This document shows positions 51,526 to 61,806 of a stretch of 64,000 bases of DNA, piece after piece (within the stretch, counting starts at the first letter, position 1; every line of letters begins with the position of its first letter). Both the position numbers and the translations under genes were made by a program. The notes under the pieces are model-generated. The model was not told the DNA's origin. It worked only from the letters and a program-made list of their open reading frames with translations, and searched no databases. Origin of the DNA: Onchocerca volvulus (lineage: Eukaryota; Nematoda; Chromadorea; Rhabditida; Onchocercidae); NCBI GenBank assembly GCA_000499405.2, contig HG738137.1, positions 4,650,001 to 4,714,000 of the forward strand, read 5' to 3'.

Positions 51526-54500
51526 CTATATAAGAGTTCCAGACAACAAAAACCAACCTTCCTATCACCCGAAACTCCTGCGAAATAACCCGACACCTCG
51601 CCCCATGCCGGAAAACTCCATCCCACCCTAACTAATTTCACTGCAAGATTCACCCCAGCACGAATCGATACGTCACTTTGGAGTGAGTTGTGCGAAAATT
51701 ATGATCCCACCCTGCGAGCATACGATTTGAATTTCGAGATCTCATGGGTTGGATCGTAAGAGTTGGCACATGTTGGAGGTATTCAGAAATGCGTCATGTT
51801 ATGGATTACGTGTGTAAAGTACAGAGTTGTCTCATATGAAGCGTATTTCTTCTCTCTCTCATCTGTAGACCTTTTCCTAAAATGTGAACAAATGATCAAC
51901 TTGATCAGATTATTTGTTAAATAAACATTGGGAATAGAAAAAGGAAAAGAAACAGAAATAGTATAATTAACTTGCAGTTAAACAGATAATGGTAAAAAGA
52001 GACTTTAAAAGTGAAGGACTGAAATCGAAACAGGAGAGAAAAATTTCGTGTAGTTCATCCGCTGAAAAATAAAAATGTTTCCTTTCATTCCTAATTTTAA
52101 AACTACTGAAAGTATTCACGTTGTTTAAATACGACGATAGAGAAAGTTGTTGATTTGTGATTAGAGTGAAAATTCTATCGTTTGCTTCCTCTCATCATCT
52201 ACGACTTGCCAATCGCAATATCACCAGAGACGACACTGATGGCAATCAGGAAAAGTAGAGATTAAAAGCAAACTTTGAAATGGTCAAATAGATTTTGAGA
52301 TGAGAGAAATATTATCAAAAAGCAATTATAATATATGCAAATTAGATCCCGGAAAATGCTGTTGTATTTGATTCCGAGTTGTGGAAGTGTGCTTATCGAA
52401 TAGAGAATAACATAGTATAATAGTAATGTGTTACAAAATCTATTGCATCATCAAATGAAACAGAAAGAATCAACTAGGAAGATGTTAATTCAGCTTGCGT
52501 AATTTGGGCTATTGTTTAAGGTCAAAAAAATCTCTAACGAGTTGGACTTGCTTGAAATTCGCTTAATCCCTCTTGCTCATTAACCCCCGCATCATCTGTC
52601 CCTTCTGGTGCAAGCATTCGTATTGGTGGGACACCCCGCGGTGCTATTTTCAAGGATCTTCTAGAAGGACCACCTGCCTATCTGTCTGTCCGCTTCTACT
52701 TTCTTTCTGTTCTTTCGAAATCCTCAGCCTAGAACTTCTTACCTTCTGGCATCAATGCGTGAAGAGGATATAACGGACTAGTGACCACTGTATAGGTCAG
52801 TTATTGGTTCAAGGGTCAGAGGCATCTCCGATTGCGATAATCCTCTTTACAGCAACAACAGCACAGAAGAGAGCATCAATGCAATTCTGTTCATCTGATA
52901 ATTGCATTTATCCACTTTTTATGCATTCATATACTTGTTGCTTCCACACTGCTAGCAACAATCAAATGATCTCTAACAATTGTAATCAATTAATTACGAT
53001 AGGTGTATTCCTTGTCACAAACAAATAGATTCCCTTGTACTTCTGTAATTGGTAATGGATAGTAACCGATCTTGAATAGTATTCTCGGCCAGAACTTCTG
53101 CATCAGATGGTTGATCAGATCTATTGATGATGTCTTTTTCTTTACAATTGCCATTTCGAGAATTATTTATTGTAATCACATTTGAAAGTTGTCAGGTATG
53201 TGAGTGATAGGAAAAAAATAAATTAATGAAATTTGTGTCTTTCCGTTTCAAAAAGCTTCATTTCAGTTTGGATAACACTTTATCCAGGTACAGATTTTCA
53301 ATGAGTTCACAGGTATAGATCTTTGGTGAATAAAAAAGCGAAAATATATGCATATATCTGCTTATTGTCATCATTTAACCAATAAAGAAAGTAGATGATT
53401 GCAGGAGTTTTGCATACCATTTAATATGCAAATGAGGTAACACTGAAAGACAACTATTAAAAACGGGACTGTAAACTTTCAAAAGAAGATAGATTGCTGT
53501 GACATTTGACTCTAAGGGCATGACATATACTTCTCTTTGCATTGTCACAAAATTTGGATCTTTTTAACAATTAATTTTATGAATAATTCAGTAAGAAAAT
53601 AAAATATTCAGCTTATGAATTACCATACTACAGTCATATACGACTAGCAAGAGCACAGAGGTAGAAGAGAAGTACTTTATAGCAGCCATTTGATCCGTTC
53701 GGTATTTTGGTGATATAAAAGACAGTTTACTTCTCGGAGATGTTTAATTATGAGATCATATTACTAGAGCGGTAAACATATGTCGTAAGAATGGCTAATA
53801 ACGGATGGGTACTGAATAGCTTTTAAAAATTATCTTTTTTAAGAATTTATAACTGTTCGGAATGATGCATATAATATTGGCCCATTGGAGATAACAATAA
53901 AGTATAAGTAGGAAACAAAGAAGTGATAAAATTCTCATTGTTGTTATTTTGTTTATCACAAATAGTAGATAGTATACAAATAACTATAGCTTCATTTAAA
54001 ATACAATATTTTTCCTTGTTTGTTTGGTAAATCAATCTATTTCTCAATGAAGAAGATTAATGAGAGTAAAACGATTATGAGTAATAAGCTCAATTTTTAA
54101 GAACTGAATAGTCCATCCAGAAAGTCATCCATGCCATCAATAATAAATGACTGAGGCTTAATTTCTATGGAACCTACTGTAATGCGCTATATCTCACAAG
54201 ACAATTTTTTCTAGAACAGTTGGTTGGGAATATAAGGGATGCATTATTGAAAATGTGTTAATTGATGGGTTACAGTGGGTAATTTGCGAAGTATCTCCTC
54301 ACTCTCCGGACCTCTTTATTGGGGTCATCATCAGCTTCTCACATTTCTGCAATGTGTTTGCTATTTTCGGATTAATTCCCGGATTATTCAGGAAATCATT
54401 CGTAATTTCAAATTAATTTAGCGTAAACAACCGACCAGACGATAATAACTCTTGAAAGTTACATCCCGATTTCTGTTTACTTTTAATATGCTATCAATTT

Positions 54501-54650
54501 AGGTAATCTTAGCCAATCATTGTATTTGTCTCAAAAAACAAAAAATAAAAGACAAAAGATAATGCCTGAAAATTAAACATATTCATATTTATGACAAGTC
54601 TCAAAGTTGAGATCTCCGTTTACTATTTTTCAAATTATAAGCTAAACAAA
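51526..54650. other. Intergenic region between XRN2 and the bHLH gene
   Basis: About 3.1 kb without a confirmed gene. The first part (about 51540-51800), directly upstream of XRN2, is C-rich on the + strand and could be promoter. The part near 52530-52800 is clearly richer in G+C and holds an open frame listed separately. The rest (52800-54650) is AT-rich, with only short frames that show no recognisable protein. No tRNA or spliced-leader RNA gene was recognised. Confidence 0.5.
52534..52677 (-). CDS. Possible terminal coding exon or relic in a GC-rich patch
   Basis: A 47-codon open stretch on the - strand follows an in-frame TAG and ends with TAG (52536-52534). Its protein contains SLKIAPRGVPPIRMLAPEG and ends in SEFQASPTR. 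Its amino-acid mix and G+C content look coding and unlike the surrounding AT-rich DNA. No convincing pyrimidine-rich acceptor precedes it (only AGGCAG) and I do not recognise the family. The + strand is also open over the same bases (SGASIRIGGTPRGAIFKDLL). It may be a last exon, a decayed gene, a short peptide gene or merely a GC-rich regulatory patch. Confidence 0.2.
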   Translation of the reverse strand, partial: AGGPSRRSLKIAPRGVPPIRMLAPEGTDDAGVNEQEGLSEFQASPTR

Positions 54651-56520
54651 TTACTTATCTTTCCGTAAATTTCTCGTTAAACCAGTATTTGCAATCAAAC
54701 AATTAATACAGAAACAAAGACCGTTAGCAGATTTAACACATGGTTGTACGGGTACGGGTACTGGTAGTGATACAGGTACGGAAAGCCTAAGAATCGGTTG
54801 TGTTGTTTCGGGCATTACTTTGAAAGATAAAGATGGCGGTGATGGCCTGAAGAGTTCAAGTGGTGCTAAGGTACTTGGGGATCCTAAATGAGATGCAGAA
54901 GTGGAGGTTGCTTGGAGAACTGTTGTGGCACTGCTTCGATTGTTACTTCGAAGCTCATCTAGTTTCTGTCGCAGCTCGTTGTTTGCGTTTGTTAGATGTT
55001 TAATCCTGAAAAAATACTTTTAGATAATTTAGTAATCCATTTCTAGTCCAAGTTTAACTCTACTGCCTAAAAGTTCATCGGAAAGTAAAAGAAGATCAAT
55101 TTGAAACTAGAAATCAATGGCAGTAAGCACCGAGCATCCGGAACAACATTCTTTTTAGAAACTATTTAGCTCAGGACAGAATGCCAGAACATAATAGTTA
55201 TTATAAGATTATTTAATTTCCTTAAATTGGAACTGAAAAGTTTACACTTGCCAGTTACTAGCTAGAAGAAGTGTATTGATTTTAGACATTTTCCTGGATC
55301 CGGTACGATGCGAATACGGTAAGCATTGTCGGAGTTCATCAAGTGCATCATTCAGATCATGCATTCTTTTCCGTTCTCTTGAATTGATGCTCATACGCAG
55401 GACAGCCTGCTCCTGAAAACTTCCTTCTTGAAAACCCTATCTCTAGAATCTCTGAAACTGTTAGATGGAATTCTTGAAAATTGTAGGAAAATCTGTAATT
55501 AGAAACAATAAATACCTCTTCATTAAGGCCTTGCAACTTATTCGACTTCTCGGGATTGACTCTTTTTCGTCTTACATATGGCTCGATTTCTTCCATACTT
55601 AGCAGACTACTCTGAAATAAGAAACAGAATGAAGAAAGCAATTACTGCTACTGTAGATATCTTTACATTAGCAATCATATAAATATGACCAGCAGAATTA
55701 GAAGTAACTCATACAAAATCTGCTTATTTTTTTGTTGATCTTACAACATAATTTTGATCGTTGAGACTTAATTTCATTGAAATTTCATTTTATTTTATTT
55801 TCATGTTCAATTTTATTTTCCTTTTTTTTTTTTTTTTTTGAAATTCAGCAAATTTCATTACAGAAACAGTTTACTATGCACAAAAAATATATGCTGGCTG
55901 ACTTTTGTTACATATACTACTAAAAGTTCAGGAATTGTTCAATAATCAAAATTCGTTTTTAACAAGTAATGATGCTCATAGAACCAGATATCAAGATATT
56001 TCATCTGGTTAACCCATGAATTATGCTGACAATGTTCATATATTTGGGAAAAATTAAGTGTTGGACTTTTTTTTTAATTATAAAGGAATAATAAAGTGCA
56101 ATCATTTCTTGTACCGTAAGATCATGACAGACAGTCGGAGAAGCGAAATATTTATTTTATTTAAGAAATAAGTCGAAAGAAAGCAAGCAGATGAATTAAA
56201 TTGCATTTGGTCGCATGTGACTTTCATTCAAAAATTTTTAAAAACAATCAATTCAAGCGTCGTGACCACATCAATTAACATTCTGTCTAAAGGGCACTTA
56301 ATTTGGAATTGTTTTCTCGTAACTCGAAAATGAAGTCTCTCATCTTTCTTCTTTTACCCAAATGTACAATATAGCAATTAATTACTGCACTGATAATATA
56401 CTGGTCAGAAGATTACTAAAATTGTACGAAATTTTTAATATGGTAGATGGGTAAATTGACAATAATAATAAATAGTAGCAGAAAATTTACCGTTCTCGGA
56501 GAATCCTCCGAGTCGCTCAT
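54651..56520 (-). CDS. Olig-family bHLH transcription factor
   Basis: Four exons (56520-56491, 55611-55516, 55412-55252, 55005-54651) give 213 residues. The bHLH covers about residues 48-105: [20 protein letters not shown], then a loop with [19 protein letters not shown], then [19 protein letters not shown] is the hallmark of the Olig/BHLHE22/Oli group, whose members act as neural cell-fate repressors; C. elegans hlh-16 and hlh-17 are likely relatives. The region after it ([11 protein letters not shown]) extends the helix. The C-terminal half is Ser/Thr/Pro-rich with a Val-Pro repeat and a Cys cluster (LCFCINC). Intron 3 must be GC-AG: only GC at 55251-55250 joins the Trp codon in frame. The start was chosen at [10 protein letters not shown]; a further upstream exon is possible. 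Intron 1 is 879 bp. Confidence 0.88.
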
Positions 56521-57491
56521 GACTTGAAGGTCCAGTGAGTAACGGAGGATGACAGGTGGTTCAATAAGATGATTCTTCTTGTTTACTTTTTAAAATTTCC
56601 ACCATTCCATCAGCATATTCAATGATCATCCGATAACGAGCCAGAGAAGATGGTGAACCTTTCTTCCGGCCAAAGTGCATCAAGATGTCCACCAATAGGG
56701 AAGGCGGGTTCTCCATGCTCATTTGTTACTGTTGGCGAAATAACTACCGTAAGCAGAGGAGGGGATTTGGATAGACATGCATGCATTGCTGCATGAGTGC
56801 ACCCTGTGGTGCATACCATTTGCAACATACACAGAATACCGTAGTTTGCTCTCAGCTGTCTCGTTTGCAATACAAATTATATTCAAATGTTTCTCCAGAC
56901 AATTATCGAATTTCTGATTGGTATTATGAGTAACAATACTATCCGCATCAGAAAACATCAATACCATCGTTTCACTTATCAGTGAGAAGAAAAAATAACC
57001 ATGTATTCTTCAGAAAGAAACTATCAGTGTTATTTGGAATGTGACTTTTGATTTGATAATCTTCTCGATAATACTCAGATACTTTGAATACGCAACTACT
57101 AGTCTGCTATACACGAAGGAAATGATGATTTCTGCATTATGAACAAAAGTTCAACTGACACTTTCGGCCAGTTAACAGATAATCGTGTCTTCGTCATTTC
57201 TCATGAGAAAGCCTTGTTGGCATAAAATCGCATGTAGACATTTCAATCTTACTAAATTTGCAGAACTTTCATGTTTCGGATGCGATTCTATATCAATGCT
57301 GCAAGAGGTGAGCTGGAAGAAACTCTCGCCATTAAGTGTGTTTGACTTGGGTCATTTCAAGCAAATGATAATTTCAATTTCTTTAATCATAAATATTAAA
57401 AACAAATAAAATATTTAATATGGAATAATTGATTTGAAAGCAATAAAGTAATTTCGGGAAATAAACTCTTTTATGGCAAGCAATGATAAAT
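56521..57491. other. Intergenic region upstream of the bHLH gene
   Basis: There are 971 bp between the bHLH start and the NAXE stop, both on the - strand. This spacing is too wide for a typical nematode operon. Two overlapping - strand frames (56619-56870 and 56719-56967) have no recognisable family or clear splice links. The region probably holds the bHLH promoter and the NAXE 3' UTR. Confidence 0.5.
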
Positions 57492-60400
57492 TTATGATAG
57501 TTTCACAACACAATCTGTGCCAGGATATTCAGGAAGCTTCAGATGATACTTTATAGCGAGACCCTCCGGCACAAATCGACCGCCAACATAGTGCGCTCGA
57601 CCGTGAAAATGTTTCGCACAAAGTTTCGGTGCAGTTAACGAGATTAAAACATCAGGATTGAAAGCGATTTGTTCCTCAAGTGGTCCCTTTTCAACATCCC
57701 ATCCTGAAATACAACATATCGAGAAGCAAAATAATGATATCTGAATGATATCAGAACTGGCTGTTTGATTGAAGAAAGTAAACAAATGCGATGAGTTGGT
57801 TTAATTGCATGACGAAACAAATTTACAAAGTCAGAAAAAATGAAATGTGATTGGAATTCACAGGGACATTTTCAAAAGAACCAGAAACAATTTCACCAGC
57901 AGGGAGCTAGCAAATCGGCGGCATGCAAAAAATATCAGTAAAAAATCTCATTAACGATACTGACGAGAAGAATAAGGTGTTAAAAGAGAGAAGTGGAGCA
58001 CCCTTTGAATACATAATTCTTTCATCAACAAAGCAACGCGGTCTTCTCCATATCATATCACATCTATTCAATTTACTAATTACTTTTTATTGCTTAGAGT
58101 GAAAAGCATTTTAAATTTCTTTAACATTAACGACACCAAAAAAGGGGGAAAAAAAGAGAATGGAAGAAAGAAATTCCGCCTGTATCATTATGTTTATTTT
58201 ATTGAGTGGTATTGTATAACAATTTTTCAAAAGGGTTGTATTTTCAATTAATAAATAATCTGATTTTAAACATCAAATACCCAATTGTTTTAGACAATAC
58301 ATCGAAATGACTCTAGCTGTATAATGCAACACTGTAATTTGAAATAAAAGATTCTTTACACTGTACTTCCTTCAGCCTTTAATTTTTTGAAATCCTAATT
58401 ATTGTAATATCAAACTCTCTGCAATCATTTTTAAATCCTTACAGAAAGATGTTTGATACTGACAATTCAGTAACTAGCAAATACTATAAGCAAAAAATCT
58501 TCATTAGAAAATGGCATTTCATCAATAATTTAAAAGCTACAAAAACTTCTAAAATTTAATCGTAAATAAATTCTATTTTAAAAATAATTTTTTGAAGTTT
58601 ATCTTATTTGCAGATTTCGGCATGAAATATTGAAGTGCCCAAGAGTGTATAGTATTGCGGAAAGTAACACAAGCAGTTTTCAGTAAAATGATAGTCAAAA
58701 AAGCAGAAGTTGAGGAAAAATGTTATATTCAAGAGACATAAATATTTACAGTCACTGTACAAGGTATATGAATGAATTCATTTACCTGAAGGTATATCGA
58801 CTGCCACCACTGGTAGGGAACTTTTATTGACTGCTTCGACTATTTGATCAAATGGTTGTTTTAACGGTGGTCTGAAACTAAATCCAAATAAAGCATCCAC
58901 AATCAAGTCAAATTTATTTTTCATTTCGGATGGATTTTTGAAAACACTGTCATCGAGATGCGGTATATCCATTTTTTTTGTCTGCTTCACAAGACGTTCC
59001 ATCAGTTCTGATTTTGATTGCTTCGGATAGAAAATGAATGGTTCAAAGCCCTATAAATGTGCTTTATTAAACTTATTTGCAAGGGTTATCAAAATTACTT
59101 TTCATTTTAGATATGTGAAATTTTTTGTGAAATATTCATCAGGAACTCACATCAGTGTTCTTGTGACTTATGCCATATGATTTGTTGCGCTAATATTTTG
59201 CATACTATTAACAATTCAGTGAAAACTTAACGATGGACACTTCATCAAATAGCTTATTTCAGGTGTAGCTATCATGACTTTAGTACTTCAAAAACCTTGG
59301 TTATTCCTGAAATGAAAACTAATATGTTTCCGCATGCTTACGAGAAGTTTTAGGTGGCGTGCGCATACGAAACCATCACCGCCATTATTTCCTGGCCCAG
59401 AAATGACAAGGATTTTTCCTCTTTCGTAAATGCGTGCTATCGCATGAGCGCAACTTAGGCCTGCAAGTTCCATTAATTGATCCACGCTAAATGCATAAGT
59501 GTTGAATAGTTCATTGTCCAGTGCTTTCGCATCACACTGACTGAAAATAAATTCCAAGCAAAAATTACAATATTGCAGAAAAAAGTGCATAAAAGTTCGG
59601 AAAATTAAAAAAACCAATTTTTGTGTATGATAGTCATATGCAAATGATTAACAAATTGATCATTATTATTTTTGATATCTTGCTATCTTCATGAAACGAA
59701 TTTCAGGATTTTAGCAATATCAGATTTCGTTTAAATAAAATTAAGTTGGATTCATTTCATAAATAGAAGTAATTGAAAATAGAAAAATCGAAATCAGACA
59801 TAAAATATTTCAAGAATACTTTCTGTCATATTGTTACTCATGACTGTGAAGATACTTCGTGCAGAATACTGAAGAAAATACAATATGATATAATAAGTTA
59901 AAAATGAAGATAAATCGTTTCTTTTACTGATGATTTGGAATTACATGAAAACAGGAAAAAGAAATGCAATTATCAGCAAATATGAAGAGACTTCTCAACA
60001 GGATATCAATGAAATTTGAAACAAATAAATACGCAACAGTATTAGTTGAGACTGGTAAAATAATGAAGTCTAACAGATCAGATACTGGAAAATGAAAAGA
60101 TGCATTATTAAATGAAAGAATTGAGAAAAATGTTACATCTAATATTCGCCAGAATAATGGCGTATAACTATGAAAAAATTAGTATGAAGCAGTGAAAAAG
60201 AATCTCATGAATATCTAAAAAAAGAAAAATATTGCAATCAGAACTAAGATAGTACTGTTCGAAAAAAAAAGAAAGGTAATACTGTTTGCGAAAACAATAC
60301 AAGATAATCCCAGATACTGAGCGAGCACTATTGGTCAGCGTAAAATAAATATTAATTGTCAAAAAAGTTGGAAAAATATCTAAAGACAATCGGGATGAAT

Positions 60401-60734
60401 ATAATGACGACTGTAAAGACAACTTTATTTCAAATCATATCATATCATATTAGGAAAATATCTCATTAACTTCTGGGTCGTGAATCAAAGTCCAAAGAAA
60501 ATTCCAAAATATCTCAATGTACCCACATCTATCTAATGCACTATAATTCTGAAAGCACTTAATAAATAAGTATGGAAAAGTTATTATAAATTTTATTTCG
60601 AGAAATGAAACAGACCTAAGGAAGGAAATATCATTCGCATTAGTCATCGTCCTAATATCTCTGAATCCTATCAACACTTTGTTCAAATGAGCAAATAAGC
60701 GTCGTCTTGAGATTAAAGCATATTCAAATCGCAT
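57492..60734 (-). CDS. NAXE: NAD(P)H-hydrate epimerase (YjeF N-terminal domain)
   Basis: The enzyme interconverts R and S forms of hydrated NAD(P)H so the partner dehydratase can repair them. Exons 60734-60616, 59540-59342, 59050-58786 and 57703-57492 give 264 residues (human 288). Exon 1 encodes an Arg-rich start ([14 protein letters not shown]) that fits a mitochondrial targeting peptide. It ends ISFLS, which joins to [13 protein letters not shown] exactly where human NAXE has YLSQEEAQAVDQELFN. Core motifs follow: [15 protein letters not shown], the phosphate loop [41 protein letters not shown], then WDVEKG and [14 protein letters not shown]. An internal ATG in exon 1 ([11 protein letters not shown]) would give a form without the targeting segment. 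There is no dehydratase domain, as is usual in animals. Confidence 0.93.
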
Positions 60735-60760
60735 ACCGCAACATCCTGCAATGAGATTTC
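60735..60760 (-). promoter_or_regulatory. NAXE 5' leader: candidate trans-splice acceptor and overlapping uORF
   Basis: On the - strand a TCATTGCAG acceptor (AG at 60747-60746) lies 11 nt upstream of the NAXE start codon. The very next bases contain another ATG (60744) opening a 6-codon frame in a different register that ends inside the NAXE frame. If the spliced leader joins here, ribosomes would meet this short frame first. Confidence 0.4.
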
Positions 60761-61016
60761 GTTATCGAGCAATTTCAAGATCAGGAAGTGATTTTGTTTG
60801 CAGCACTTCGGAAAATACTAATTCGCAACCTATTTAAGCTCATTAAATTCCATACGTAAATAATATGAAAAAAGCAACAAGGAATATCTCGGCAGTATCA
60901 AATTATCAAAACTATGATTTCTATCGCAGTCCCTTCATATGTAAAGCAATGAAAGGTTAATAATTCCAATCGATAAATGATGAAATATGAAAATTAAAGA
61001 GATAACAATAAGTAAT

Positions 61017-61071
<55 letters not shown>

Positions 61072-61806
61072 AAATGAGAAAAAAAGCAACTGCGTCCACA
61101 TTAGAAAAGAGGAAGTGCAAACATTATTGACAACGAACGAAAAATGAAGGCGATTTACATAAAAATCCGTTGTTAAAAATAACCGGACCGCAAAACCTTC
61201 TCTCGCAAAGTTTGTGAATTTCTGGATTGAAGTTTGGGAAAGTGAACTGTGATTTGTTATCAGAATAGTGGGTCCGGATTGGACTGACAATATGGATATC
61301 TCACAACATAAACTTTCTAATCCATATCAAATTGATAAATAAGAGTATGGCATCGTTTGGGGAGATTTGCAGCAGAAATTTGTGACTTATTATTAAAAAG
61401 ATTCACCGTGCCTTATCCTTGCTAATGTTGTTCACAGAACTTCTTTCTGAAGCACAGTAAAGTTTGCGCCATTATTTAACGCGGTTACAATGTTTTATCA
61501 CTTGTCGAAAATGGAAAATTCGTTTATTACTATTGCAATTTTGATTTCAGTTCTGTTTGTGTTGGATTCATTGAATTAGCAGAGGGAAATTACACTAAAT
61601 GGGTTTAATATATGTTTAGTTAATTGTTTAATTTATAAATAAAGCTTGTTAAATATGAATCTTGCTAATCTTTTCCCGGAATTTATAAAATTTTTTTTTG
61701 GAATTCATTGGGTCAAGAGATTGGATTTTGCCGCTGAATTGATTTGTATGAATAAATATTATTCCGCTTTCAAGCCCGTAATTTTTTATATTCACATATT
61801 GTTCTA
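60761..61806. promoter_or_regulatory. Divergent NAXE / GSK-3 intergenic region
   Basis: About 1.05 kb separates the divergent starts of NAXE (- strand) and the GSK-3-like kinase (+ strand), so promoters for both are expected here. It contains a 50-base poly(A) run (61020-61069). No TATA box or conserved factor site can be assigned from one sequence. No additional gene is seen; the 61290-60994 frame is made of Phe codons from the A-run. Confidence 0.4.
61020..61069. repeat. 50-base poly(A) run
   Basis: An uninterrupted A-run between the divergent NAXE and GSK-3-like genes. It could be a nucleosome-excluding promoter element, the tail of a retroposed sequence, or partly an assembly artefact. 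Confidence 0.8.

Noticed and set aside
56619..56967. Two overlapping - strand frames upstream of the bHLH gene
   Set aside because: No recognisable family, no clear splice signals, and the two frames compete for the same bases.
60994..61290. - strand frame ending in a long Phe run
   Set aside because: Produced by the 50-base A-run; the remainder shows no protein features.
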